A stretch of 64,000 nucleotides of DNA, from contig CM075768.1 of assembly GCA_037974665.1 (NCBI GenBank), positions 11,585,001 to 11,649,000 on the forward strand. The letters are read 5' to 3'. Position numbers and translations under genes: made by a program. The notes under the pieces were generated by a model. It had not been told where the DNA came from and ran no database searches. It saw only the letters and a program-made list of their open reading frames with translations. Shown one piece after another: positions 47,875-60,378 of the stretch (position 1 is its first letter; each line of letters opens with the position of its first letter). Origin of the DNA: Ehretia macrophylla (taxonomy: Eukaryota; Streptophyta; Magnoliopsida; Boraginales; Ehretiaceae).

Positions 47875-49907
47875 TGTTGGGAATAGATATGCCCAAAAGA
47901 CCACTAACACATTGTCGTTGATATATCTAGATGTTTGCAATGAATAATTAATGTCATCTTACTTATATAAGCATGTTTCTCTCTTATGTGATTGACTATT
48001 ATATATATGTGTATGTAAGGTCCTTGCTTCAAGTGTTGACTTAAGTACGTGATGGTTACGTATAGAAGGTCTAAGTCATGGTTACTTGTCAAGTAGAACT
48101 ATTTAGTCCATAACTAAGTAGTAGAGCTGAACACTTTACTATGGTAGAAGTTATTATGAATAAGTTCATTTTACAGTGAGGTAATCTGCCTTGATCATGG
48201 ATAGGGTTCTAGACTTACTCACTTATTCATATGTATAAATTGGATGGGCCACCGTAGGTGTAATACTCTAAATCTATACTATCAGAGAAAGAGGTCATCT
48301 ATAGCTACAAGCTTTTAAGTGGGCCAATGATCTCAATCTTGAGCATATGTGGATGAACTGACGAAATCAAGTTCTTGCACTTTGAGTTACTGTGGGTGTG
48401 ATCTTATATATGGGTTAACAACTCTGTGGTTTGGGTGTCTAAACTTGGTTAGAAAGGACATGTATATACAATAAGGAATCTATACAATAAGCAATCCCTT
48501 AGAATGATCCAGGTTGATCATCCTGAATTTGTGTGCACAGTAATACATAATGTATTCATTGTTACGCTTGTGGGTCGCTCCCGTGGTCAAGTGGATAACT
48601 TCCAGATGATGGTTAGATTATGGATTAGAGGGTCTAAGGAAAAAGATTTAGTCAAAGAGGTGATAGTACAAATTGGTAAACTTGTCTTGGCTATGAGTGA
48701 GTATAAAGGGGCAGCATGGTCATTATCACTTAGTTGGTCTAAGGACTAAGCGTCATATATTATTGACTAACGCATGTTCATACAGTAATTATCTTTGAGT
48801 GCAACCATAGTCTTTTAGTGGAATAGACTAAGGTTAAAATGTAAAATATTGCTAGGAAACTAGCGAGGGTATTTTTGTCATTTTTAGTGGAAGGATAATT
48901 ATGTCTTTGGTCCCCCTTCTAGCCATTTACTTTATAAGTGTCTTTATTGAACAAAGAATTATTAAATTGAAGAGAATATATAATCCACTTGTAATTAGAA
49001 ATCATAAATAGACTTTTCTATTTTTTAAAGAAGTTTCTATTTTTTATTATTGGCTGACATTGGATATTATGATTAAATAAATTATTTGATAATTAATTAA
49101 TTATTGAAAGGTCTAAGGGCTACTAAATATTTAAGATAGTTTTTTCATAATTGGAGAAAGTTTATATTCTTAAATAGTAGACTAGATTTGGACTTTAGAA
49201 ATTAATTAGAATTAATTAATTATTTGGATAGAGCATATGGGTTAAACCATAAGCCATGGAACGTGACCCAAGGCTAGATCGCGAGTAGGCTAGGCGACCC
49301 AAGGGTGCTAGGCGTGTAGATTGGCATAGTAGGATAGATAAGTGTGAACGCAAGTTGGAATAATTTCCATTATATTTTGCAATTAGAGGATAATTCAAAG
49401 TCCTAATTCGTTAGTCTTTTGGATTTTGATTAAGACAGAATTACCTTGCATTTTTTCACCTATATAAAGGCCCCTACCTCAAGCTCTACAATTACACCAT
49501 CTCCTTTGAGATCTCCCCCTCTCTCTCTCTCACGAGTAAGTTTCAACTATTTGAAGAAACTCAAAATAGTTTTTCTTTAATTAAGTTTTTGCAAGATCAA
49601 GTCCCACAATTTGATCAACACTTTAGCTAGGAATTTGGAACAGAGGGGAGGATCAGAGTTATGGAGCAAAAAATTTATCCAGGCGTGTGGAGCTTGTTCA
49701 TGAACAAAATGTGAAGTTTTTTTTCGTCGTTCTTCGTGATAAGGTATTCCTGAAAACTTTATTTGCTTTAATAATTAAACTATGAACTGTTTAGATGTTC
49801 AAGTAGCTATTTCATGCTTTATTCATTTTATAGATCCATGCGTGAATATTTTCACCTTATTCTTTTAATTGTAGAATTTGATTCATACGATATAACGTTT
49901 TCCTTCA
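47875..49907 (+). repeat. 3' LTR of copia element E
   Basis: A 2033-bp LTR, TGTTGGGAAT to CCTTCA. It lacks the MITE and so shows the empty insertion site (TTA at 49411-49413). Confidence 0.9.
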
Positions 49908-50272
49908 TACCCCACCTCGGATGAAGGTGTAGAGGTGGTAAATCTAATCTGTAATTAGGGGGTTCAAAAGGATTAGAACTCTATGGAGAAGATCGGTAGA
50001 TCCCTGATGAAGGATCAGGTGGGCAGTAGGGTCAATTTTGAGGTGGGGTTTGGTAAGTTCAAGGTGACGGTTTGAGCAGGGGTTCTGGAAAAAAAAAAGG
50101 TTGGCATGTATAACAGGGATGATGGAACTAGTAGGGGGAACCAATTTGAGGTTCTAGATGGGTAGAAAGAGTGCCTAAGTGGGGCGATCAGGGATTTGGT
50201 GACAAAGGCCAAAACTAAGCCTAAAGTTGTTAGGGGCGCTTTAGAACCTTATGTTTTTTCGTCTAAATAAAG
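49908..50272 (+). pseudogene. LINE segment 3a: ORF1 C-terminal tail
   Basis: Reads on from the ORF1 frame (PTSDEGVEVVN), then holds several stops and frame changes. Basic and glycine-rich wording (RVNFEVGFGKFKV; KAKTKPKVVRGALEP) is typical of the tail. It ends just before the ORF2 start at 50273, so the two ORFs nearly abut. Confidence 0.7.
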
Positions 50273-51608
50273 ATGGCTAATTGGAACATAAGGGGGCTTA
50301 ATACAGCCTTCAAACAAGTAGAGCTAGTAAATTTTGTAAATAAAAATCAAATAGATTTTTTCTATATTTTGGAAACCAAGGTAAAAATGGATAGAGCTTT
50401 TATTATCTTGAAGAAATGGTTTCGTAATTGGGAATTTGTCAGCAATTATGAATACGCTCCTGAAGGCAGAATCTGGATTCTTAGTAGAAGTGATGAGATT
50501 AAAGTGAGGAAAGTGCAACTTATTGATCAGGCTATTAACTGTTGGGTTGAGTGGGGAAGATGCTCCTTCTTTCTCACTGTGGTTTATACTGCAAATGATG
50601 TTGTGGATAGAAGCAGGATTTGGAACAAAATTGAGGAGTGGAGTAGTAGAGTCGAATTTCTACCATGGAGAATCATTGGTGATTTTAATGAGATCTTGAG
50701 GACTGAAGACAGACTGCGATGTAGTTATCTGAGTCAAGGTGCTAGAGATTTCTTGAGCTGTGTGAAGAATAATAACCTTATTGAGATTAGTAACTCAGGG
50801 CCTTATTTTAATTAGAGTACTAAAATTTTGGGGTCTTCTTATCGTGCGAGCCGCCATGATAGGCTATTGGTAAATGCAACGTGGATTATAGCATTTCCCT
50901 ATTCCAATCTTCATGCGGACTTGCCGAGTATTTCTGACCATAACCATCTAGTCCTCTCGTTAAGGTGCATTGCTAAGTCAAGTTCGAAGCCTTTTAAATT
51001 CTTTAATGTTTGGACTCAGCATGAGAAGTTTTTGGAGACTGTCCAAAAGGTTTGGGATATGCGGGTGGATGGCAAGCTAATGTTCGTCCTTTTTCAAAAG
51101 CAAAAAGCGTTGAAGAATAAGTTAAGGCAATTTAACTCGAAGTATTATTTGAACTTATCGGATAAAAGCGTTGAGTTAATGAGTAGGCTTGAATCGATCT
51201 AATCCCTGATGGCTTTGAGTCCTTGTGAAGAGCTCATTTCTGAAGAAAAAATAGTTATTGGAGAGATAGATAGAGTGTTCAGGGACGAGGAGGTTATTCT
51301 TCACCAGATATCTCGTGTTTTGTGGTTGGATAAAAGGGATACAAACTCTGGGTTTTTCCATAAATGTATTAAAGGGATGTTTATGAGGAATAAAATTTCC
51401 AGATTAGAGGTGAGTGATGGTGGTTTTGTTGAAGAGGTAGGGAAGATCAAAGATGAATTAGTTAGGGCCTATCATGGAATTCTAGGTTCAGTTAATACTC
51501 GACATGAATACACTATGGAGGACTTCAAATCTATTTTGGGGAAATCTATTTCAGATGCTGATGGTAATGGGCTTCTGGTTGATATTTCTGATCAAGAGAT
51601 TAGAGTGT
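50273..51608 (+). pseudogene. LINE segment 3b: ORF2 endonuclease and linker
   Basis: ORF2 starts MANWNIRGLN, the usual start of plant L1 endonucleases. Catalytic blocks in order: WNIRGLN (Asn), LETKV (Glu), VVYTAN (the usual Y..N), IGDFNEIL (Asp and Asn), then DRLLVN and SISDHNHLVL (the final Asp-His pair). A stop at 50813-50815 and another at 51200-51202 break the frame. The linker has the LHQISRVLWLDKRDTNSGFF block (for the common WLKEGDKNTKFFH). The enzyme would nick host DNA to prime reverse transcription. Confidence 0.9.
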
Positions 51609-54600
51609 TGTGAGGCCCCGGACCCGAAGACAATATTTATTTTATTAACTTGCCTTTATTTATTTGCATTAAATTGACTTGTTCTTACTATTCGAATTGA
51701 TACGTGTTTTCATTGCATTTAAAGTAAGTGGAATTAGTGAAAATAGTAGTTGGTTATTTGGACATTAGCTTTAGTGAGCTCAATTTAATTTCTTAATTGC
51801 AATTATAGCCAAAAATCATTTGTGGGCCTAATTTGGTTTTAATTGTGTTTGCAAGCGCAATTAATTGGACCAATTAAATCCTAATAATATCAAATAAGAA
51901 AAAAAAACAATAACAAGAAGGATTTAAAATCGAGTAGAGAAAAGAAAAGAAAGAAGCTCAAAACCATTAAGGAGATGAATGAAAGCGGAGGAAGAAGAAG
52001 AAGAAAAGAGAGGGAAAAAGAGAAGAAATAGGTGGGTTTGGCTCAAGTTCTTGCTAATTTGAGCAACTTCAACAAATTAAGGTGAGGAGAATTCATGTTT
52101 TATGCATTTCTTTGTAGTTTCAAGAGTGGTAAGTTATGTACAAGTTATGAAATATTAAGTTAAACCATGAATTTTGCATCCTAGCTTGATTGTTGTGAAG
52201 TGTATAGTTAGTATTTTATTGTTTGCTAAAGAGTTGATATAGAAGTTGTTGCTTGTGGTAGTGAAGTAAGTGTATCTTAAGTATTTGATTAAAAGCTAGA
52301 AAGGGTGTTTTTAGTGTACATAGTGAGCATGCAACATCTAAATTGAGCAAGCAAGCAAAATAAAGGCTAAAAGAGAATCCTTCGCACTGTTTTTGCATGA
52401 TCATTTTAATATGGTAAACCTTCATGGATAAAGCTGAGTTTCAGATATGCTATACTAGACTCATAGTAGAATAAACTTTATGTTTAGAGCATGTTCAAAT
52501 ATTGAGGTTAAGATGATGATTTAGACTGATTACAATAGGGTTCTGATCTACGCGTAGGTGCTGGACAGTTTGCACAATAAATTTCTAAAGGTCGTATCTT
52601 GTTGAATATAGCTCTGAACCGAGATCTGTTTGATGTTAAACCCTGTTCGAGATATGCCCTAATGTTATAGTTAGATGACCTATATAGGGATATTTTGATG
52701 TGTATGTGTATCTTTCATAATGGCATATAGTGGACATTCATATTCTCCGTCTATAATATATATGATTGTGTCCTTAGTGTTTCTTCAAAGGAGAAATACA
52801 TTCTAAAAGTGTTTAGAATACGTCAGCATATTTCTTCAATATGATAAACACTAGAACCTAATTCGTAGCCCTTAGATTATTTAACCAGGACTAGAATAAT
52901 CGAGTACGGACTATCATATGTAGTTACCTTTGATTAACATAGGGATGTTAATGATAAAGGATGGCGAGCCTTGTGCCATAACAACATGGGGATGCGATTA
53001 ACTTACATATGAGTGATTATTAGTTGAATGGATCATTGAATGTGACGTAAATAATAAAACTACATGACTTCGGATTAATAGTTTGTTATCTATTGCGGAT
53101 TGTGCAAATTAATCCATTGACTTGAGAAATTATGGCTGTTGAATATATCAGGGGCTAAATATAGCGTTTGGACAAAGCTCGCCTTCATATAGGTAAGATA
53201 CGACATCTCGCAGTTTAGTCTTATGATATAAAGACCGACAGGTAATTGTCAAGATAAGATCCGTTAACCTCCGACGTGAGGAGATGTCCTATGCGATCTT
53301 ATTACAGTCGATGAATGAGGAAGTCCTTGGCCAAGGCGTGAGTAATTGATGGAAATGGGGTTTTTTCATAGTGTCATCTCTCATTCCACCGTTTAGATCT
53401 AAGCTTAGAATTGGTTTAGTGGACTTAATAGTATTATAGACCCCATAACAATCAGGACATATTAATGGAAGGATCGGACTGCATGTTAATTTGTGACTGT
53501 AAATGGATTCATATAATTCGGACTTTATTTACCGTATAAACTGTCTTGACACGTATGTTGCTAGGTATCACTCTTGAACGTAAGGGTATTTTGAAGAATG
53601 ACGGAGACATTCTCTGGAATAGATTAAAAGCATTTAATAGTCCTTCATCACTATACGATTATGAATCTAGAAGGTCACACACTAAAAAACATCATGAATA
53701 GAGTAATCGACAAGCTTATATGTGATTTAAAAAGAACGTTAAAGAGTTAACATCATTATTTTTGGTCATTAAGAGTTAATGGGCCAATTGTATAATTATT
53801 GAAAGTATTTGGGTCAATTGTGTAATTAATGGAAGTGTTAAACCGTGTGGTAGTAATTGATGAGAGTATTGGGTGTTTGAATAATTACTAAAAGGCATTT
53901 GAGTCGATTGTGAAATTATCCAAAGGTTTGGGGCCATTGTGTAATTATTGAAAAATGTTTCCAATTAATTATTCTAATAGATATTAGAATTAATTAATTA
54001 ATTGCACATGACTGATAGATATACATATACATGTGGCGTGTACTTGTGTATATATGTGGAAGATTGGATTGTATGGCTGGGATTAGTCAAATCATCAATC
54101 CAAGTCATCTTATGATGATGTCACATCCCACTAATTCAAAATAGATGACCAAGATTTAATCTTGAAAAGTACAGACTTTTCATGGCTTGCTTTTGTAATC
54201 AATGCTAATGCAAGTGGATTAGGAGAGAGAGAAAACCTTTTGGACACTCAAACACTCAAGCTAATTACAAGATCAAGACAAGATCTATGATTGAGATTAA
54301 GTTAATCTTCCTATCTCCTCTCTCTGACACACACAGGTACACACTCAAATTAAGAAGATGAAGTTTTTATCTTCAAGTTAATATATACACACATACACGC
54401 CCAAGCTTAGAAAAAGGGAAAAAAAATACATCATCTTCAACACATGCACACAATGAGATGAAGATGAAAGATAGTTAGAGAAGTTTTGTTTTCTCTTGCT
54501 TACTCTCGGCCCAAGCTTAGAAAAAGGAAAAAGGGGTTTTTCTGTTAACTCTCTTACACATATATAAGCTTTAATCACTCAAGACAAGCTAGCACATTTA

Positions 54601-56357
54601 GTCATTGGGTGTAGATCGCTCTTAGATCGGTGTTTCCGCCTAGATCCTTCACACTTGATGAGGAACTAGTCCTCATCATCAAAGGCTTTCAACAAGTTGT
54701 TGGCTATCTATAAGAGGTATAATTTCTTTTATACCTTGTCTTTATATATATAGTCGATATATATTGAAATACATGTTAGTATTTATGGACATTACTTAAA
54801 GATCACATGTGAATACAAAGGTTATGGAGTAGAAATTTTTGAAATGTTATGCTTCTACATTCGACCATATGGGTTGTGATTTGCATGTGTTCTTTAATGA
54901 TCCTACAACTGTATGTTATGTTGTATCTCCTTCAAACCCATCTACATTTAAAGAACTATGTTTCTGTGCAGTTTCGGAGTTTTTAAAGGACATTAAGGTT
55001 GATAACCGAACTGGATAAGTCATACTTGAATTTAACTTGTAATTGTAATTGAGATTCTAGTTGAAATGATCATTTTCTTGTGTTGCTTAGCTAACGATAA
55101 GTGCGTGAATGCTCATGTGTTATATTGGTTGCTTAAATGCTTAGATGCATGAGTTAATTGAATTATCGGTTGTAAATGCTTCATTGGTTATATTGTTTAC
55201 TTGAATGCTTGAGTGCTCGATTGATTAAATTGTTTATATTGCTTGATTAATGCTTAAATGCTCGAGGGGAAACCTACTTTGTTGTCCCCTCATTTACATG
55301 TTTATCGATTAATCGCTTTATTAAATATTTAAGTGTTTACCAAGTGTTATCGAAGGTTGCAACCTTTTAGCGAGGCACGATAGTGTTGGGCCTCTACTGG
55401 GCGGCTGCGGACTTGTCAATGGTTGGTTGCTCAACCTCTGCGTCCTATTCCCTCATTTGCTTGGTCGGTGAAGGCCTTAGGGTATTGGGTCATAGGTTAT
55501 CAGGGTACATTCGGAGTACACCCATTGGCATTATAAGGGGTTTATCACTATTGTTATCACTATCACAAAGGAAGTGGGAGTGATAAGGATGGGATGAAAT
55601 CGTATCCTTTTCTAAAGTGTTTACATAATAATCGTATCTTTTCTATAAGTGATTATACAGTTCTTTATTACTTGATTGAATGCCTCGAGCTTCCTGCTAT
55701 TGCTTATTGCTTGCTTAGTGTATGCTCATTAATTGATTCATGTTATTGACCTATGTGCATTCATGAAAAGGCTTTTCAAAACCTATGTATTCCCCCCTCA
55801 CTGAGCACATAGTTGCTCACCCCTTTTCCCTTTTTCTTCAACAATTTCAGGTAAAACGAGGTGGATTTTGAAGAGTTTTGAAAGATGTCGGGCCTACCTT
55901 GCATCGAAGTTCCACTTTGCTTGTGATAGCCCCTAGTTTTGTCTTGTTAATGTCAAGAGGTTATTGAAAGTTTAATAGTAATTGTGGAGATGTAATAAAT
56001 GCATGCTTGTGTTAGTTTGGCTTATAATGTTGATAGACTTGAATTGTAAAATTAAGAGATGTTCAACCTATTATGCATGTTATACAAGACTTTAAATGTT
56101 ATAGAATGCTTGTTATTGAGTTCGAATGAACATGTTTTGGATTGTCAACAGTACAAGGAAAACTCAGTCCGTTTTCCCTCGTTTTTCACATTGGGGTTGG
56201 ATCGGATTGTTATCCGGACTTGATTCCACGAGGGGTCAGGTCGGGTTGTTTCCGGTGGTATCAGAGCTTAGATAGCTCATAAGCCGAAATAGGGTCCTCA
56301 GTCTGTCGAGTTGTTATCCGGACTTGATTTCGCAAGTGGTCAGATCGGGTTGTTTCA
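51609..56357 (+). mobile_element. Gypsy remnant F: LTR, PBS and a scrap of a second LTR
   Basis: Inserted in LINE ORF2 with TSD AGTGT (51604-51608) / AATGT (56358-56362). It consists of one LTR (51609-56253, about 2.35 kb once H is set aside), a PBS (TGGTATCAGAGC, 56256-56267), a few dozen internal bases and the final stretch of a second LTR (GAGTTGTTATCCGGACTTGA..., to 56357). Start TGTGAGGCCCC and the Met-tRNA site suggest a Tekay-like gypsy. Almost all internal sequence is gone. It hosts copia solo LTR H. Confidence 0.82.
52644..54934 (+). repeat. Solo LTR H, copia, inside F
   Basis: A 2291-bp LTR, start TGTTCGAGATATGCCC, end CTCCTTCA, with perfect TSD AACCC (52639-52643 and 54935-54939). 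Start and end match those of copia E (TGTTGGGAATAGATATGCCC; TTCCTTCA), so it is from a related family. Inside are loosely repeated GGGTCAATTGTGTAATTATTG units (53779-53960) and a repeated CCCAAGCTTAGAAAAAGG (54401 and 54508). Confidence 0.88.
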
Positions 56358-57277
56358 AATGTTATGTTCAATATGAATGGGGATAAGAGTTCTGGCCCAA
56401 ACGGGTACACAACCCACTTCTACAAACAAGCATGGTTCATTGTTGGTGCTGATTTTATGAAAGCTGTCAAATCCTTTTTCCAATCAGCTAGCCTTCTTAA
56501 AGAGTGCAATTCAACCATTATTACCCTTGTACTTTAAGGTGAGAAATCCTTAAAAGATTGGTGACTATAGACTAATTTCTTGTTGTAATGTAGTTTATAA
56601 GTGTATTTCGAAGGTGCTTGCTAACCGACTTAAGGTGGTTCTTGATGGGATTGTTGCTGAGAATCAAACTGCCTTTGTGCCAGGGAGGTCGATTATCTCT
56701 AATGTTCTTATAGGGCAAGAGTTGATCAAGGGGTACAAAAAAAGACATATTTCTCCTAGATGTGCCATCAAGGTTGATATTAGAAAAGCCTACGATTCAG
56801 TTAATTGGGAGTTTGTTATTAAAGTTCTTGAGGCTTTGAATTTCCCGCTTCGATTTATTAAGTGGGTGGAAGCTTGCATTACAACCATTAGCTTTTTAGT
56901 TATTATTAACAGTAACTTGGAAGGTTATTTTAGGGAAGCTAAGGGGTTGCGGTAGGGAGACCCCTTGTCTCTTTACCTTTTTGTGCTCATTATGGAAGTG
57001 TTTGCTGGGCTTTTAGAGAAAGCGACTATTGGGGATAGTTTTTCCTTTCACCTGAAGTGTGCAAATGGGATGATTTCTCATTTGAGCTTCGTGGAAGATG
57101 TCCTCATATTTTGTCGGGCTAATGTAGGATCCGTTTTGGCAGTTAAAAAGGTCCTCAAGATTTTTCCTAAACTCTCAGGTTTGAAAGTTAACGAGCACGA
57201 GAGTATGGCATATTTTGGTGGGTGTTCTGCTGAGTTGAAATCTTCTTTGTTGCAAATTCTGGAATTCAGAGAAGGGG
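56358..57277 (+). pseudogene. LINE segment 4: ORF2 reverse transcriptase
   Basis: Opens MNGDKSSGPNGYTTHFYKQAW, the standard plant L1 entry to RT, then a worn stretch (56530-56610). FVPGRSIISNVLIGQELIKG, KVDIRKAYDSVNW (motif A Asp) and GLR-stop-GDPLSLYLF (motif B, with a stop in place of the usual Gln at 56954-56956) follow. Motif C is FVEDVLIF where F-A-D-D is usual, so one catalytic Asp is replaced by Glu. LSGLKVNEHES closes the palm. The enzyme could not work in this copy. Confidence 0.92.
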
Positions 57278-59526
57278 TATGAGACCCAACACGAGACCTC
57301 ACATGTATTTAGTTCATACAATGCATGATTAAATCATTTTATGTGCATCTACATTAATTTAAGTGCATTTACATCGTTTAACGTGCATTTGAGCATTTAG
57401 GTTTTGTAGGTAACAATTAAACTTTATTTCATTACTCTAGCTAACCAAAACAATCAAGATAGAACTAAGTGACGTGCTAGTAAATAAGCTTTTAATTAGG
57501 AGGGCACTCTAGTTATTTGGAACTCTTCTAAAATATCCTACCAACTAATATATACAAAACACATACACTACAACATACACACACACAAAGACGCTGCACA
57601 CACATACACACATACACCCACACGTTTGAAAAGAGAAAGGAGGAAGAAAAAAGAAAAGAGGACAAGGAAGAAGGAAAGGAAAGAGAAGAAGGATCTTCAA
57701 CTATCTTCAAGCAATTCTTTGCATTTCTAGCTTCCTTCAAGGTTGTTCTTACTTGCATTGCTTCATTCATTCAATACTAAGGTGCGGGATTCTTCAAAAC
57801 CTTTCTTAAAGCTCATTCAAGATTATTTGGTGCATATTTAGTGTTTTTCTTGCCTATGGTGTTCATATAAGAGTTTGATGTAAAGTTTGGTACTACTATG
57901 TATTGTTGAGCTAGGGCTTTGATCTAACTAGTTTGTTATGATCTTGATGAGTTGCATAGGTGCTAGATGATGTTCTTGCTTGAGTTGGATAGAGTATGAC
58001 TTGTATGTAAGGTTTGATGACAAGATTCTAGCCTTTTAGGACTTAGATGATAATTTTGGTGTTCTTGAACCTATGTGGATTTTTGGGTGATGTGGTTGAT
58101 AATTGTTGATTCATGAGGGTTATGGCATGATTTTGGAGCTTGTGTTTGTTGTTTAGCAAAGCTAATTGAGTATATTAGGTGTTGGATGGGTACTAGAAGC
58201 ATGGCAACATGTTAAGAAGCAAGAAAAATAAGATTCGTACATTTTTCTGCAGGATTCAGTCTCCGGTCGACAGGGTCCTAGTCTAGTCGACTGGATCAGT
58301 AGTCCGGATATTGCTAACCATGATAAGGTCGGCTGGATCAGGTCGAATAAGTCGACCGAATGCCCTAATTTTGCTCATTTTGCGTTATTTTCAATTGTGA
58401 TTGAATTCATATTTATATGGGACCTAGATGTATATTAAAATGATCTTAAATGAGGTAGAACACATGCTTTTATGTTATGGCACATGATGAATTGAAGCTT
58501 ACATGCAAGATTTTATATGTATATGTTTATTTGTACGGAGGCAACCTACTTTGTTGCCCTCCTTCTTGATTCATTTTCCACTCTTGCTTGGTGTCTTTCC
58601 TTGGAGAGTTGGTATGTTCTTGTCTATTACTATATATATATGTAAAGGTTGCAACCTTATTACGGCATGGTAGCGTTCGACGGCCACCAGGTAGTATCGG
58701 GCTTGCCGGTCATAGCCTCGACTACTATGGTCTGCATTCCCTTTCTCACTTGGGCTCGGCCCTCGAAGCATTGGGTTATAGAAATCTTTGAGGGTAATAT
58801 CTGGAACCCTCGGTTGTTGGAGTCGGGTTATTTGAGGACTTTGATCCTCGGTTGTGGCGTGGGGTTATCAATATAAGATTCGAGGCCTTTGTGTCGTCAT
58901 CATCAACCGTCAGAGGTTTAAGTATCCTTTTAAAGAGTATGTCTCGTCTTATTTCCTATTGATTATACAATGTCACTAGTTGCTTAGTTTTATGTACATT
59001 TGCATGTGCATAGCATGTTTTGTCAAACAATTTATGAAAGAGAAAACATTTATGAAAACCCTTCACATTTCTTACCTCATTGAGCTAGTTGTAGCTCACC
59101 CTTTTCTCTACCATTTTAGGGGAGGTTGAGCCGAAACAGGCCCCTCAAAATGTTGGAGATACTTCTTGGTGTGACATCAAGGATTTATGTCTTATATGAT
59201 CCCTACTCGTTGCTGTAATTGAAGAACTACTTATGTTTCAACTTATTCTTTTGGACAATTATGATGTAACTAAGAATACTATTATTCTTTTGAGACCTAG
59301 GAACCTAATTATTGGTTAGTCATTATGATTGAACAGGTGGTTCGAGGTCTTGTAAATATGTAACAGTTGATGTAACCCTTTTGGTCGGTGACTTTAATGG
59401 GTCTTTTGAACCTTATGCATTATAAAATAGGTGTTCAGGTTGTTCAACTTTCAATTTCAGATTTTATGCGTTCGAACGTCATGTTCCGGCCTTAGCCTCT
59501 GCAGGTGTCCGGGTTGGGGCGTGACA
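57278..59526 (+). repeat. Solo LTR G, Tekay-like, in LINE ORF2
   Basis: A 2249-bp LTR, start TATGAGACCC (worn TGTGAGACCC), end GGGGCGTGACA; TSD AGGGG (57273-57277) / AGGTG (59527-59531). It shares the GGCAACCTACTTTGTTGCC and AAGGTTGCAACCTT blocks with LTR F. A CA-rich run lies at 57570-57625. The LINE frame reads through the site as FREG before and EPPFTDLGV after. Confidence 0.88.
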
Positions 59527-60378
59527 AGGTGAACCTCCTTTCACTGATTTGGGAGTTTCTCTCTCACCCCATAGAGTTAGCAAAAGCTCCTTTAACCTGT
59601 TGTTGGATAGGATGAGCAAGATAATTGATCATTGGACGTCAAGATATCTGTCGTTTGCTGGGCGTTTGACTCTCGTGAAGTCTGTTCTTGCAAATATTCA
59701 AACTTATTGGTCATCGTTCTTGGCCTTACCAAAAGGGGTGATTAAAGAGATGGAAAGTAAAATGGCTAGATTTCTTTGGAAAGGCCAGAATGATGGTCTA
59801 GTTAGTGCTAAAGCTAGCTGGGATCATGTGTGTTATCAAGGAAGAGGGGTCTTGGTATATGGCGAATTGAGGATACTAATATAGTGTGCCTTATGAAGCA
59901 ATTTTGGACCTTACTGTTGAATCCGAGCTCCATTTGGCCGAAATGGGTGAGGAACTTCTATCTTAAAGGAAAATGTGTTGGGAAGTACTCCCCTGGTGTC
60001 AACATCTTATGGCATTAGCGCAAGCTCAGGAAAATTCGACCTCTGATGAAGCAGCATTGTAGGAGGGTTATTGGTGATGGGGTGGATACGAGTTTTTGGT
60101 TTGATCCTTGGCATCCTTAGGGGTACCTTTCAGATTGTAGAATTATGCATCAAAGTTGTCTTTGTCTTGTTGAGAGCTCGGGTAAGCTGAAAGATGTTAT
60201 TTCCTATGGCTCCTGGGTTTGGCCTGATCATCCAACCTTTAAGAATATTGGCAACCATGTTCTTTTCTACCCTAATGCGAATAGAAATGATTATTGGAAA
60301 TCGATCCCAAAAGCCAATGGGTTGTTTTCCTTAGCTTCTGCTTGGGAGGTGTTGAGGACAAAGTTTGAAGAGGTACAA
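59527..60378 (+). pseudogene. LINE segment 5: ORF2 after the RT palm
   Basis: EPPFTDLGVSLSPHRVSKSSF matches the plant L1 LPVxYLGVPL block, followed by LLDRMSKIIDHWTSRYLSFAGRLTLVKSV and FLWKGQ, the conserved thumb and connector. A frame change occurs near 59830-59870, a stop near 60018 and another near 60120. It then reads VIGDGVDTSFWFDPWHP and YWKSIPKANGLFSLASAWEVLR, the usual lead into the C-terminal zinc-binding domain. Confidence 0.9.

Larger units (their letters stand above)
37987..49907 (+). mobile_element. Copia element E: old two-LTR Ty1/copia fossil
   Basis: LTR 37987-40949 (enlarged by a MITE), PBS from 40952 (split by solo LTR J), long leader, gag, worn pol traces and LTR 47875-49907. 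Flanks are CGCCC (37982-37986) and TACCC (49908-49912); two transitions at one CpG would explain the mismatch, and the LINE reading frame is kept across it. In a 300-bp sample the LTRs differ by about 11 percent, so E is several times older than Tekay-2. It is heavily broken, with dozens of breaks. I cannot place the copia lineage with confidence. Confidence 0.88.

Noticed and set aside
49216-49398. Short frames in the LTR of copia E, including 38618-38863 and its partner 48504-48749
   Set aside because: The pair is conserved only because the LTR is duplicated; no domain or composition of a protein is evident.
52216-52425. Minus-strand frame inside remnant F
   Set aside because: AT-rich LTR sequence without any recognisable protein feature.
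53779-53960. CRISPR-like spaced repeat of GGGTCAATTGTGTAATTATTG
   Set aside because: Units are degenerate and unevenly spaced, lie in a plant LTR, and there is no array structure.
57570-57625. CA-rich run as a possible regulatory Z-DNA element
   Set aside because: Simple-sequence drift in an AT-rich solo LTR is enough to explain it.
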